A stretch of DNA of 64,000 nucleotides from Rhyacichthys aspro (Eukaryota > Chordata > Actinopteri > Gobiiformes > Rhyacichthyidae), in contig CM072160.1 of assembly GCA_036850595.1 (NCBI GenBank), positions 8,163,906-8,227,905 on the forward strand, given 5' to 3'. The notes below the pieces were generated by a model, which saw only the letters and a list, made by a program, of their open reading frames with translations, did not search any database and was not told where the DNA came from. Below are positions 26,853 through 40,316 of the stretch, piece after piece. The position numbers and the translations under genes were made by a program. Position 1 is the first letter of the stretch, and each line of letters opens with the position of its first letter.

Positions 26853-27343
26853 CCAAATCATTACAACAATAGCAATAAATTCATTTGAATGGTTTCTTGA
26901 CATAAAATCAAGGAGACTAACATCTTTAAAAGACATTCTCTGAGATTCTTTACTCTGTAACTGTGAGCTGTGGGACATGCCACTAAGTGTGAGAAACGTA
27001 ATCTAACCAGAACATGTCAGAAAGCAAATTTGCATTTAGGATTACATATTTATGACAAGTTAACAGTCTGGCATGAGTTATGCCACAGCATTTGTCTCCT
27101 TTAGTCTTTTAGTGAGCACAGCCTAAAAGATTACATAATGTTGCTTGAACTGTTTTCATTTTACCATTTTGTCTCACAACAAAAGCCACTGATTTTTTTG
27201 AATTGAAGCAAAGATGCTTTGGGACATTGTCCTCAAAATGGCATCAAAACATGGGGTTAAGCTCTCAGACTGTAAAAGTTTGAAACTATGATATTCCCTT
27301 TATTTATTTTTTTTAATTTATTTATTTATTACCCTATTAAAAA

Positions 27344-27511
27344 TTTGGCATGTGCTTTGGTAGAGTGGCTTCCACATTCTTGGGTGACCCAGGTTTAATT
27401 CTGGCTTGGGTCATTTGCCCAATGTCATTCCCCTCTCTCTGCTGCTCTCTCTGATTTCTGTCATGTACTGACAAATAATTACTATCAAATAAAGGCAAAA
27501 GGACAAAAAAG
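27344..27511 (+). mobile_element. tRNA-derived SINE
   Basis: The 5' part contains a tRNA-like internal promoter: an A-box-like GGTAGAGTGGC near 27359 and a B-box-like GGTTTAATTC at about 27392. The middle is the CATTCCCCTCTCTCTGCTGC pyrimidine block, and the 3' end is TATCAAATAAAGGCAAAAGG followed by an A-rich tail. This order (degenerate tRNA head, CCCTCTCTCT body, CAAATAAAGGCAAAA tail) is the typical architecture of a very common fish SINE family. Target-site duplications could not be assigned with confidence. Confidence 0.75.
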
Positions 27512-28599
27512 AATTTACATTAAATACAATACAGTTCTGCAGATCAACTTGCAGAACTGTTTAACTGCTTAACTTTTAGCCCAAATATACACAGTATCCT
27601 CAAAACTCCTTGATGGTTCTTAGACATGAGATCAGTAGAATCAGGTCTATCTCATTGACACAGTACCCTCAGCTGGACAGAAACCGGTAAAGTAACTTTC
27701 CTGTCCCAGGATGAGGACTTACTGCAAGAAATTCCATGAGTGTGACGCTTTACAGCTCAAATAGAGGGTGTGGTAAAAGTCCAATACACTGGACCCCAGC
27801 AGAGTTGTATTTATACAACATACACTAAAATTACATTATTCTACTATTTCAGAAGACATGTTTTATCTTCATCTAATCTCCAATTGTAAATGACTGACAT
27901 CTGTGAACAGAATTAGAGTGACCAACATCCCAAAATTCCTCACAGTAGTGTTCCTTAATCAATTGCAACTTGTGTTATTATATTTTTGGCCCATGTGTTA
28001 ATCACATGAGGTGTTATAATGAAATAATACCTGACTAATCAGTTGTAAGAGTTTAACGTTATCCAGTCCAACAGCAGACTAATTGTTTTTAGACTGACAC
28101 ATTTTTTGGTTTATTTACTTGGACAATGCTATTTTTTTCTGTGATTTTACAACTGCCTATTGCTGTATGTGCCAAGGTAGACTCACATGTGGCTTCACCA
28201 TCTGAGCAAAGGCAGAGCTCCATCGTATAATTGTGATCATCATTTTATTTACAGTCTCACCACGGAGCTTGGAGCCAATGCCTTATTATGTTGTGCAATA
28301 ATTTAGATAGCGCTCCCCTTTTAATCGGTGCACACAGAATTAGCACTTATAATCAAGATACGTAGCAGCCTCTCATCACAGATTTATAGATGGTGGTGAT
28401 TACTGCCAGAGTGAAATTAACTCTTTCAGTCAGATGGGAACTGTGTGGCTCACACACACACTTGCCAAACACACACACGTACGTATATGCAGATGAGACT
28501 TGTCGTTTCCTTCTGGCCGTCTCGGTAGAGCTGTCACACATGCTGCGTCTCGGAGCACCGGGAGACCAGGGTTGACTTGAATTAAACTGAGCGGATGTC

Positions 28600-28870
28600 C
28601 TTTCCAGATCTGCAGAGGGCCACAGAGGCACAACGGCCCCCAGAGAGAGCCAGTCAAAAAGACAGACACAGAGAACAGAATGAATATAGAAGAAAAGGAA
28701 TATGGAGGGGAGTGGGAGATACCGGGGAGAGGAGGAGCAAGTTAATAAAAAAGACGCAGGAGAGAGATGAGGCGGGAAGGAGGAGGACACTAGAATATGA
28801 AGAAGGGAGGCAAGATGAAATTCTGTGTGGGTGTGAGTGGGTGACAGAGCAAAGAGAAAGAAAGCAAAGC
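28600..28870 (+). other. Purine-rich tract, open in several frames
   Basis: The plus strand is dominated by A and G (GAGAGAGCC, AGAAAAGGAA, GGGGAGTGGG, GAGAGGAGGAG, AGAGAGATGAGG). This removes TAA/TAG/TGA on the complementary strand and creates a 199-codon minus frame (28353-28952) and a 119-codon plus frame (28595-28954). Neither encodes anything recognisable: the minus frame is Ser/Leu/Pro/Phe-rich, the plus frame Arg/Glu-rich, as expected from composition. It could be part of a non-coding exon or an alternative promoter. Confidence 0.45.
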
Positions 28871-31800
28871 CACCAGTCAACCCTTCAATATTATTCCTCT
28901 GCAGCTCAAAACTGGCCAGTGCCAATTTACAATGTAGTGAAAAGAGAAACATAGATCTTTAATTGAATGCATTACCTTATTAACCAGTCACATGACAACA
29001 TATATTTTTGTACTGCAGAATATTATGAATACATGATGTACTGGTGATTTAACTTTGCGATAACAGCACAAGTTTCTTAATTAATAATCAAAGTGTGCTA
29101 ATAATAAACTAAGCTTCATGGTGTTAATGTCTGCTTTGGCTTCTTTCCTTCTGATTGAAATAGACAGTGTGAATATATGTTTATTTAACACAGTTTAGGC
29201 TTACTTGTATTGTATCATGCACATTTATATAATTTAAATCTTGTACAGCTCTACGCTGCCAAAAAATATACAGAGGCAAAACACACAGCAGTTCCCTGAC
29301 ATAAACTTGGCTTCAGTTTACCGTACCAATAGGAAGCTCGGTCCCTTGTCCTCATTATGTCTTTGCTTAGCACATTCACAAAGGTTACTACCCTCCTTCA
29401 CTGTTTTAGCTGCAAAAAGTACCCTAATTGTACTCATTTATACTGATTTGATCACATTATGAATACTTAACTACAATCATCATCATCGTATTTTTTCTTG
29501 ATTTCTGTCTGGATAAACAGACTCTGCCGAAGTATTAGCAGAGTCTGAGACATGAACAGAACATTGTGTTGTATGTTCAGAGCAGATTACAGCAATGTAC
29601 TGTCTATCCTAACCTAAGACTGCAGAGCAGAGTTAGAAAAGACCATTATTTTTTTGTATCCATCCTCCAGGCAGTGTTATTAACAGTGAGAGTGTTGCAC
29701 ATTCTGTTCATACATACTCTGTTTTGCCTTTTCTCAGGATGATAAACACATACGGGTCCAGGTTTTTGTAGAACAAAAAATTGAAACATAAATTATTAAG
29801 TGAGAATATGCTGTTGCCGAAAAAAGCATTCATTGTGTTTTTCCCTTATGGCAGAACTCTCTGTATAGCTGGAGCTAGGTGAGCCGAGGTGAGCTCATTA
29901 CTCTTTATACAGGGGAGACATCGCTCATGATTGTCGCTGCACCTGTGAGCCCCACTCACCGTATCTCCTCTGTCCTTTGTCACTCAACTATCTTGTTCAG
30001 GAATGACGCTAACTTTCTATGTAAAACTCTACAGGCAGAATTTCTCTTTTCAGTTTGAAGGCGTTTGCTGCTGAATCATTCTCAGACTAATGATGAAATT
30101 CCAAGCATGAAGCACAATCATTGGACGTCAGAAATAGTTGAAATTAGCAGTTCAAAGCTAGTAACACGCATCATTCTTTACTTCGTTTTCCACCTACAAC
30201 TCAATTACTACGGTGCCTTTGGCAGTTTTGCAGTGTTCATTTTACAGAAAAATGATGGTGATGCAAATGGCTGACCCAACATTTTGTGCAATGCATTTGT
30301 TATATCATCATTTACTACTCTGTTTCCTAAGGATGTTATGGCTAGTGTGCACTGCTCCGTATATGTGTATAAAAAAGTCATCTATTGAAACAACAACAAT
30401 AGTTTGCAACATGGCAGTGATGAATAATAACATATTACATGTATGAGGACACAAGGGTCTCAGACAAGGATAATGTCCTATTGGAGCATTAGAGAAAGGA
30501 AAGCCATGATGCAACTGTTTGCAATTGCATTGTTAGCGAGAGAAATGTTGCTTAAGATTTCCCCATTGAATGCTTGTGAATTATTTAATCCACAGAAACC
30601 TGGTTTTGCAGAATAAACATTCACAGTGAATTGTGGCACTGTTGTTAAAACACAGCACATACATGTGGTTAGATGACTTGGACTAAAATGAATTGTGCCA
30701 AAAACTCAACGCCAAACCTGCACTGGACCAGAAGGCCACAGTGATTGTTTAAATACATGAAAGGCAAGTCAATATGGCCTATACAAGCTGTAGTTTTATG
30801 TTTTCAGGTGGAAGCATTCACAGCTTTGATGGAGTGCAAGGTTAATAGGTATTCTTAGCATACCAAAGGGCAAATGAGCACATGGAGAGAAAGTTTAACT
30901 TTGTTCTACCACATCCCACATAGCGCGTTCACTCTTCCACATTTTCTCTGAAAAATCCATGAGCCAACTGGCTGGCATGGTACCTGCACACAGTGAGCTT
31001 CTGTGAGATTAGATAACCATGACAGCTCGAAGACCAAGTGTGGTCCAGGGGAATTGTGAAAAGCAGCATTGAGCTGTGCAGTAAAACCCACATGTGAAAA
31101 GACAAAAATAAACACATCCATTACTATATGTTTGTGTCATTATTGTGTGACTGTTTAAATGTGTGTCGTTGCCTTGGGCTGCCCCAAAAAGCACCAGTTA
31201 ACAGGACAACAGCTTTATCTGATACACCACCCCCCACCAGAGTGCACCATCTCCTCTGGGAGCTAAAAAGGGATACAGCAATATTGTTTTGCCCTGCAGC
31301 AATACAGCCAGAGCAAAACCCTTGGAGTTGTTGTACTGCAGTATTTTCTACATCGACATATGGGGCAGGACTTGGAAAACACAAGGTGCTTAGAATTAAA
31401 ACCATCATTCATTATCAGTAATTATTCTAAATCAGCAGTGAGATACTGACAGACAGTCTTATGTAAAGCATTTTATTCATTGAAGTCTGATCTTTGCTGG
31501 GGGAGTCACCTCTGTTTCTAAGAAAGAAAAAAAAATCTGTGAATATGTAAGCCATCAAGCCCAAAAAGAACAAGACTGGTTTTCCACAGCAACAGTCATC
31601 TTTGTGACAAATGGCATGTTTGCCTTTATAAATGAAAGTAGTTTGTATTTCAGGCAGCAGGTAGTGCTGATTACAGAGTACAGCCAAAGCAAAGAGGCTT
31701 ATAATGAACAATATACCAAGGATATCAACATGCACAAACAGAGATATACTGAACCATTTGCCTTTTTGCAGAGGTGGTCCTGGATTATCAAAGAGGATTT

Positions 31801-31989
31801 ATGAGATGTATATTTGTGGCTCAAATTAGAGATTTTAAAGGAAATATGTGTTGTTTAAATTAAACAAAGATGCTAAACAACAGTGAGCCATTTAAATCCA
31901 CTCTCACATTTAACCAGAGCTTATTCTAAATTCTAAAATAGACTCTTGAAACATAAGAGGAAAAGATCCTACCCATTATTGTGATTTAT

Positions 31990-32535
31990 TTAACACTAGA
32001 ACTCCCAGAGCCGTCATTTTGACGGTTTTCAAATTTTGACGTCTAATTACTCAGGTTATATAGATCTTTGATGTTCCCAGCATCTTGACTTTTCCTGTAT
32101 ATGTATGTGCTATATTTCTAAGCTGATCATTCAATTTAATAAAATAAATAAATAGAGAAGTGAATGATTCTACCTTTATCTCCCGCAGCCGTCAATTTGA
32201 CGGCTCTATTAATTACAATGTAATTTTTCCCCGCGGAGCGCTAGTAGCGCCACCGTTGCCTAGCAACCAACATCAACAAATAGGTTACGCTGTTCCAAAA
32301 AAACTAAATTGTTAAAAATAGCTGCTTTTAGAAGAACTTTACCTGTGAAAGAAGCCCTAATAATAATATATATGTGAAAGTAAGCTTTTAGTCGGTTTTA
32401 TCCTTAGCCTATTAAAGAGTCATTTCAGACGAAGACTACGGTACTGCCCATTGCATTCCAATAGCCACAATGCTAACCGTCAAACTGACGGCATCGGGAG
32501 TTCTAGTTCTAGAATCCTGGTAGTCCTAGTGTTAA
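31990..32535. mobile_element. piggyBac-like MITE flanked by TTAA
   Basis: The element is bounded by TTAA on both sides (31990-31993 and 32532-32535), the target-site duplication typical of piggyBac-superfamily transposons. Its ends are inverted: the left reads TTAACACTAGAACTCCC, and the right, reverse-complemented, reads TTAACACTAGGACTACC and then, about 20 bases in, CTAGAACTCCC again. It is 546 bp and has no transposase frame, so it would have been moved by a partner element. It carries three copies of CCGTCA-N3-TGACGG (32011-32025, 32189-32203, 32477-32491) and an X-box-like site in the middle. Confidence 0.7.
32255..32267. promoter_or_regulatory. RFX X-box-like site inside the MITE
   Basis: GTTGCCTAGCAAC is a perfect inverted repeat around one base and fits the RFX-factor X-box consensus GTNRCC-N(0-3)-RGYAAC. 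X-boxes drive ciliary and some immune genes in animals. Here it lies within a GC-rich stretch (CCCCGCGGAGCGCTAGTAGCG upstream) of a transposable element. The sequence match is direct; any regulatory activity is inference. Confidence 0.5.
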
Positions 32536-34298
32536 CAAGGTGGTATTTGTGGAGGGGAGTTTAAAATGTGTACAATTTCTACTTAACCAAACAATGACAG
32601 AAACTGAATATAGTGGTGTTTGTTGTCTGGGAAATTTGATAAAGGATGATTAAGCACAATATGATTATATGATTATGACCTTTCATCTATGACCTTTACT
32701 TTTGTTTACATACAGCCATTCATCTGGAAATTTGTGTGCTGCATTAAAGGTCAAAGGGCCAGAGTGTTCATACATCAGCAGATCCAGTCATCAGCCTCGT
32801 GATTATGTGTCACTGCTGAGATGGTGAAACAGGCCAGTTTGTTACCAGGAAATGTCACAAGTATGAGGTAGAACAAAGTTTCACCTGAGGGTGAAAGAAA
32901 AATATAAAGATTACAGTCTTCAGACAATAAAATATTATTGAAGTGTAAAATGCTTGCATTAGTGTCTAGGGTCGAGTAGTGGAAGTCTGTAAAATCCTAA
33001 TTAGTGTTTTTTTGTACATATTTAAAGCTGCTCTGAATACAGCCATGCAGACAAGATTCAAACAGAACCAATTGTGTGAGAAAATAGCCTTTGATTTGTG
33101 CAATCAGCAGACTTTAGGAGTGTAAAATGCCTGAGTTCAGAGCTGCAAGTCAGTGATTGAATGCAGCTCTGATAACAGCTGATTGTAGCTCACTCCCTAT
33201 AAGCTCGTCTCTAACTATATTATGGCCCAAACCCCCAGCCCCTGTTTCCTCTGGACTTTACAGCTGGATAGCCTAATTGGAGCCATTTCCATGTATAATG
33301 TGGCAGCCCAAAGGGGCTCATTACAGTCACTAGGCAAACCCAATTCAGCCCTTCTTCTAGCACCCCTTTAAAGGGGCTCATGGTTCAGTCTAGTGATAAA
33401 TACAGTAGGGCTTCCTTCAGCCTACACACTATTGATCACCATTAGTGAAGAGGAGTGTCACGCTGGCTTTAGGGCCTGGTGTTCTGGTGTGTATGTTTTT
33501 ATGATGCTGTGGAAACACTGCAGAATTGACTCACCTCATACATCAAAACTAACCACAGAGAACAGGAATCTTGATGTGACAACTTTTCTGTTTTTGTTGA
33601 ACTGCAAACCACAAATGACATGGGCAGGGCATTGTAACTACAACATTTTATTCATTAATAAATGTAGTTTTAATGTTTTCACTTAACAGATTTTGGCGTT
33701 TGGTTATAGTGGGTCCAAAGTGCTGCCTGTCCTTGGCACAGTACAGTACACACAACTTGTAGCATTTAATAAAGCTGCAAATCGCCCCTGGATTTGGTGC
33801 TTGTGTCGGCAGTGAAGGCATCCTGTCAGTCACGACCACTGTGCTCTTTATCTCTGCAAAGTCATTTCTCTGTTGAGTCAGTGACACCTCTGTAATGTAG
33901 CATCAGCAGACACACAGCGCTGTGTCAACACTGTTCTGATGGTGTCATCTTACTGCGCCCCCGGGTGTTCCTCCAATATGACTGTGGATCACTGCATACA
34001 CGCATAGCAGAGGGACAAATAATAGCAAGTGATAAGCAGTGGCTTTGGTGCCTGCCACGAAGGCTGGAGTTGAAATGTTAAAGGCTTCCTGTTCTTACTC
34101 TCAGGTCATGCTCTTTCATTAGGCTTGTATGCAACATTAACACTTATCTGACATTTTAATCTGTTTAAATGTCACTGGCTTTTAGTGTTTTCCAAAAGAT
34201 TGTAAAAAAGTTGCACTAAACTGAGCAAAATTTCGTCTAATTGTGTCATTTTGTTAAGTATTTTGTCCTTTTTACCATTGTTTTGTTCAAACATATAA

Positions 34299-34322
34299 AG
34301 TTCTGTGTAGAGTTCTGTGTAG
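34299..34322 (+). repeat. 12-bp tandem duplication (AGTTCTGTGTAG x2)
   Basis: Two perfect adjacent copies of AGTTCTGTGTAG. It looks like a simple replication-slippage duplication. Confidence 0.85.
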
Positions 34323-37300
34323 AGGTCAAGTACTAAACCAGAAAGTTTAGTATCTCCTACACAGAGAGCATCATCATACAAAATATTACTTGGTACTCAT
34401 CCAGGTCAAAATCAGCAATCAAGCTAAAACTTAACCCAAGACCAAACCAGTTTTGAACCCATTAATAAATAATGACTAAGCTAGAACTAACCCTGCCCCT
34501 AAACTTGGGACTAGACCAAAATGAAACCAGTATTAAGACCAGGATTATATTTTAGCATTAGACACCATATTACAACATACAATATACCCTGGTGACATTT
34601 ACAGTATATTTCTATTTGTAAAAAGCCACTGAAACTACTTGAAGTCATCCAGTCTGCTCACTTTGTTCAGAGAGATACATATCTGATCTGATGTTGGACA
34701 ACTGTGCTTGCCTCAGACACGTTTCCCACATATAGTAAGGTTTTTTGAGAAATATAATTTTCAAGAAAAGCTTTCATCACATCTTTAATTTACCAACCAA
34801 AATAAAATTCTAAACAACTGTCACTACATTGGATCAAATCCCCCAGGTTTAATTAGCCATGATCACATTCATAATGATATATTTTCCCTCCACAAGGCCA
34901 TATAATTGGACGTCTTTGACACTTGGGAATCTCTCATCGTAGGAATCTATGGTCTAACTCTCATTAAGGAACATAGAAATCAGCAAAGTTAGCGCTCGGC
35001 AGTCTGACAGTGAGAAGGTGCAGCCAAGACTCTACCACACAAAGTTCACTCAGGAAGCAGGCTTTAATTAGCTAATGAATCTGTGAGCTTCCTTTGCCAA
35101 CCTTTGACCTTATGCTGAGGCATAATAAGCCTGTTCACAGTGTGAGACATGTCACATGTGGTTCAAATCAATGCTCTGAAAACCAAAACCCATTTTAATG
35201 AGATAAACGCTGCACCAACCTCTATTCTGTGGAACTGTTGATTTTATATTGTTAAAATATTTCCAGGGACTCACTCACAGTGAAGTAGAAAACGATTGAT
35301 ATTGAAATTGTGATCATTTTTATTGTACTCATTAATAGTGGTAACACATAAAAACATTTACAAGCAGGTAGCAGTAAAACAACTTAATGGATGGAATGAA
35401 AAGAGTCAATACATTATTAATCACTATCATACAGCTTTTGTTTGAAGGTAGCATTACTTTGAATATATTAATATTGAGACTATGAGTCCAAAGCATCTAC
35501 TACAAGAATCTAGTCATTTACATTGTTGTAAAATGTCCAATCTAAATTGAGCAGTCGGCTTTATGACTACAGCATTAAGTGACAGTGGTATTAATAGACT
35601 GTTCCCCGCAGACTCCCCATGACATTTCCCTTGACTCTATTCTGATCTGAGCTGAGCACTGCTGACCCAATGTGGCAGGTCCAGGTCTCAGAGACAGTCC
35701 CTGCAGAACTGGCACTGCTCCCACAGTCAACAACAACAGCTGAGAGAGCCTGAGTCATGCTCCACAGGTCCTGATTTTCAAATGTGGCTGGGTGAGCTGC
35801 ACTATAAATTAGTCAGGATAAGTTAAAGGCAGACTGTGCTAGGCTATCCCCCATAGTTATCAGCAGAGACGAACCTGCCTGAAGGTTGGTGCTCTTAAAT
35901 CTTTCATCATTGCTGAGGCAGCCCGATCCAGGCATGGACTGAGGCCATCAATCAGAGCCAATGCACAGTGTTAATTGCTGTTCAAGCACTCCTGAAAGTA
36001 AAGTAACCTTTCTCATTCAAAAGTATGAGAGGCAATCCAATTGCTGTAATATTTTATGACAATGTAAATTGGGCCAACTTCTCTTGTAAAAAGGGGACAT
36101 TATATGTGCTTCTGTTCAAAAATACAAGACACAATTGACTGTGTGTACTATGTTACTGAGTATGATATAATGCTGGTTATAAATAGTACGCTGCTAAGTT
36201 GACACATGTTAAACACCTTGTTCTATAAAGTATGCCTCATCAATAGGAATGTTTTGTAAAGAGCACGTCTGATTTTGAAGAAAATCCCCCCAAAATGGCT
36301 CAGAGCAGGTGAAGTGGTCGAACTGGACAGAACTAGTACAAATCTAATCTTTCAATACAGAAAAAGTTTACCAAGATGCTAAAAGCATCTAAACTGTCTC
36401 ATGAATTTCCAAGAACAACTAAACAATTGGACAAACCAGCATCAACTGTAACAGCTTGAAAATACATGTGTCTCTGTCTGTGCACAGACTTGTTATATCC
36501 TTTTGTTGCCCATTCTTACAGATTTATTTCTACATTTGAGTTCCCATACATCATTTGATAAAAATGTCATGTCACTATCTTAGTTATTCTATTCTAATAT
36601 TTTAGCCCAATCTTTTTTAGCCCAAGTTTAAACAGTCCTGGGATCTTCGTGTCTCAAACCAGTGAAGGTGAATATGCATGGCTCACTTTTTGGGCTAATG
36701 GTGTTAGTTTTACAATCAGTGGAACAATTTCCACATGTGCCATTGTTGCTGTTATTCTTTATTAATCAGTGGCAGGTGTTCCCTTCACAGCTGGTTAACT
36801 CGTGCTAATGTGAAAGGCTGTCAAGCTCCAGTGTCTGCCATTGGCTGCTGCAGAGTGTGTGTGCTGACTTGCTTCATTCTCTCCACATTACACCGTTCAG
36901 GTGCCACAGAGACAAACAGAACATGTGGGCTCTTGTTTGGGGGCAGGGACCCCACTGTTTATGTTCAACATTAGTTTTACCAGTTTGGCATATGAGTGTG
37001 TAGAGCTTCCACTGTCAGTGCCTCATTGATTTGTTTTCCAGTTTCTTTCTATGAACACTATGAAGAGTGCCAAAAGGTTACACTGGTTTGAGGAGATGTT
37101 GGCAGGTCACTGTGTTTTACCTGTTTAGCTCCACCACTTCGAGGGGCATTTGTTGTTCACAAATCAGAGCAACAACACTGTCACTTCAAGCTTTCACACA
37201 CACGACAGTACCTGCCGCTGCTGGCAGCAACCAAAATGTTTTTGTTACAGTCATGAAAGCAGACTGCAGAAACATTGAGGATGGTCTCTCTGTATTCAAT

Positions 37301-38008
37301 TAATTCTTCAACACAACAGCTCAGGATGTATGATGTTCCAAGAGAATATGGGCTCTCTCTGTGTTGAAAATTTGCTTACTCTGAACACAAATAACTCCTT
37401 GGTCATGAACATTTGGTTCTGCCACATTATATTTATTTTTGAAAACTTCATATTTAAATCTTTTATGAATGTTATTCACAAAACTTCAAAATATAGCTCT
37501 CAGCTATGAAGTTCTGGAGTGATGCTTAGGCCTCATGAAGCAGCCATTCCTCAGATGCATCTGAATAAGATGATGCCAGTTTATTTTTGTGACACCCCTT
37601 GCCCCAGACTGTTGGCAAGAAATGAGCATTGCTAAACCTTTCTCTAAAAAGGCATAGAAAACCCTGCTTGCTGTTTGTGTTGCAGTTAAGACCCCTCTAA
37701 CAAGGCCAAGACAATAGGAAGACTTTAGGGGACTGAGACCAAGATCCATGTGCAATATATAGGAGGTAATAGCAGGCAACGGGTCTGTGAGTGATGTTTT
37801 TGAAGATGGAAGTTAACCATCCAATCACAGTAATTATTTTTATAATTATTTTTATTGTGTGAGTGGTCGTCTGGGCTGCTCTTGATTAGAGTCAAGAAAC
37901 TTTGAGTAAGTGAGTAAGTTAAAAATGTGTACACGAAAAAAGTGGGCATAAAACTGGTCTCAAGGACAGTATTACAATATTGTGAAGATTCTTGTGACTG
38001 AGCACAAC

Positions 38009-38032
38009 AATTATCATAATAATTATCATAAT
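38009..38032 (+). repeat. 12-bp tandem duplication (AATTATCATAAT x2)
   Basis: Two perfect adjacent copies of AATTATCATAAT in AT-rich sequence. Confidence 0.85.
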
Positions 38033-38365
38033 GTCTCTATTATGTGCCAAATATAACTACAGTATTGTAAAGCAGCTGTAAAGACCCTACTCTGACAGGT
38101 GTCAAAGTGAGTCCATTACATTCTTGACATGTGTTTCTGTCACTGCATTTTCATCCCAGCTATTTGAAGTAGATGAACAGGTGTTATTCAGCCACACTAC
38201 TCATGTCTCTGGCCAGTGCTGTCTGTAAGGCTTTTGACCCAAGCCGCTATGTTTAAACCGGACTGCCTGACCTTGATTGCCCTATGGCAGTGTGAGTGAA
38301 AATACTGTACATACAAAAAGTTCACAACCTGCCAGTTTTTGATTAAATGGACTTTTCTGTTCCAG

Positions 38366-38526
38366 GTCTGGACTCTGAGTAGCCTGTCTGCTTCAGTAGA
38401 CACGGCAGAAGAAGAGGAAAAGGAAATGGACAGCTAACCTGTCATGGAAAATTACTCATGCAGTATGCAGTGAGGCCTACCCAGCTGTGCATCACCACTG
38501 GTGCCATGATCCCGTTATAACTGTGG
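38366..38526 (+). other. b3gat1: Candidate 5' untranslated exon of b3gat1
   Basis: An acceptor with a pyrimidine tract (GACTTTTCTGTTCCAG) ends at 38365, and a consensus donor (CTGTGG|GTAAGG) follows 161 bases later. The enclosed sequence is more GC-balanced than its flanks and contains in-frame stops, so it would be non-coding. It lies about 1.8 kb upstream of the acceptor that opens the b3gat1 start-codon exon and is on the same strand. Splicing to it is inferred. Confidence 0.35.
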
Positions 38527-40316
38527 GTAAGGAAACCATCGATCGTTCGGTCAAATGTGTAGTGTATTAGTCATCAAAAGGGCTGTAGGTTTCACAGTGT
38601 GAAAAAGAACATTTCTATTTTATACACTTGTCTCTGGGGAAAATGCTCCATGTTGTGTGACTTCATGTCACCATGGCCACAGTGACTTTTGATACAAGCT
38701 ATAAATCTGAGGGCCACCTGACCTGCTTTGTCAGTCTTAATATACCCTCTGTATGAAAGCACCTGGTGTCATAACAGTATTACATGTCCTACACAGCAAT
38801 AGACTGCCAACAAATTGTCAATATCTTCTATCATTCCTGTTACCATTTTTGTACTTTTGCTAATTAAAAAAACAACTATTTTAAAAAGTAGACATAAGAT
38901 TAATTACAAAAAAGAAGAAAAAAAATCACTGCTATCACTATAGCAATATAATGAACATGGAGGAGACATGTACAGTATAGCATAATGTTATTTCTAAATG
39001 AAAATATTTGTGCTTTATTATTTTGGTAACAAGACTAAAGGGATAATTTTATGGGCTATATGGAGCAGGACCGATTTTCTTTATCATAGAGAACATATTG
39101 TGAATGGTTAGTGAAATTACAACTAAGCCCTTCCATGGCTTAAGCATCATTAATGATGTATTTATTTACAGAGCTCACAACATAATTGGCCTAGCTAATT
39201 ATTAAAGACTCAGTATTCTGCCACCTTTTACAGCGGTGTGAGTGGTTCACTGTGGGAAATGAGGGAAGCCTGTTTTCTCATGTGTGAAGCCATAATAAAA
39301 ATACCAAACACCTGTGTCATTTCTGTCATTCTGTGTGCATCTCTCTTCATTGAACAAATTAATAATAATGTTGTGCTTGGCCTAATGCCAGGATCTGTTT
39401 CGTGGAGGAAGTTGCCCCTTTGAGAGCCAGTCCTTTAATTGAATGTAAATGAGAAATGTGGCACTGGGGCAGTAACACATTCAAATGAACTGATCAATCT
39501 TATGAATCTCTGAACTGGAAATGATTATGTTAATTAAAATGGTATATGAATGAGTACATCAGATCACACCATCATGACATTTTGGAGAATGTTTATGGTA
39601 ACAGCACAATGGAAAGTGTTGAAGGAGAAATGTTTTTGACACTGTAAAAGAAGCAATCACTTACACAAATGAGCTGCAGTTGTTCAGTCATGATTTGACA
39701 AGATATCTCTTTAGCTGTGTTACCGGTCCCTTTCTATTGCCACTACCAAATAAATCCTAACATGTAACAACAAAACAAAAAGGTTATCACTACTATAGAG
39801 ATCTAAAATGTACAAAACAGATATGTAAAGGTAGGCTAGTTTAAAAATACACCATAAAATATACTAAACTATTGTAATTGGTTCATTTAAGAAAATATTA
39901 TGGTACAGGCATATTGTGGCACATGTGTGGTGCAGTAAAAATGTTCCAGGCTGTGGACCCACAAGCTGGTACCATTATATCCTTAAAGTTATACTTACTT
40001 TATGGCATTGACTTTTGTTGGATGTTTCAAAGCAAAAATGTATTAGCATTTGCCTCTTAATGTCCTTTACTCTGTGATGCGGTCTGACTGCAGCAGTAAA
40101 AGGGTTTGATTCACTTCAACATTGTTACACATCACAAATACAGTATGAGTCAGTGTTTATTACTGTGTCAATGCAAATGAAAAGGCATCTGTAAGACTTA
40201 ATAACATGTTTGGGTTGTGTCGTGTGTGTTTGGGTGGTGAATAGTAAATGTTCTTGTGATTTAGTCCAAACATTGTACATGCATAGATGTGAACATAACT
40301 CTGTGTTGTCAAACAG
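38527..40316 (+). other. Probable intron before the b3gat1 start-codon exon
   Basis: AT-rich sequence with no coding exon. It ends in a TG-rich stretch and the acceptor TGTTGTCAAACAG at 40304-40316. Confidence 0.4.

Larger units (their letters stand above)
26118..31989. other. Non-coding stretch with SINE and purine-rich segment
   Basis: No coding exon is supported. The interval contains copy 2 of the recurrent repeat-end motif, a TTTATT-rich run at 27297-27330, the SINE listed separately, and a strongly purine-biased tract at 28600-28870. Open frames in the purine-rich part are explained by base composition. Confidence 0.4.
32536..38365. other. Non-coding stretch, probably b3gat1 5' intron (last large part)
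   Basis: No coding exon or complete mobile element is recognisable. Two short perfect tandem duplications of 12 bases are present and listed separately. The remainder is AT-rich single-copy-looking sequence. Confidence 0.4.

Noticed and set aside
28353..28952. 199-codon minus-strand open frame as a protein-coding gene
   Set aside because: The plus strand is purine-rich, which depletes stops on the minus strand. The product is a low-complexity Ser/Leu/Pro/Phe mixture with no family resemblance.
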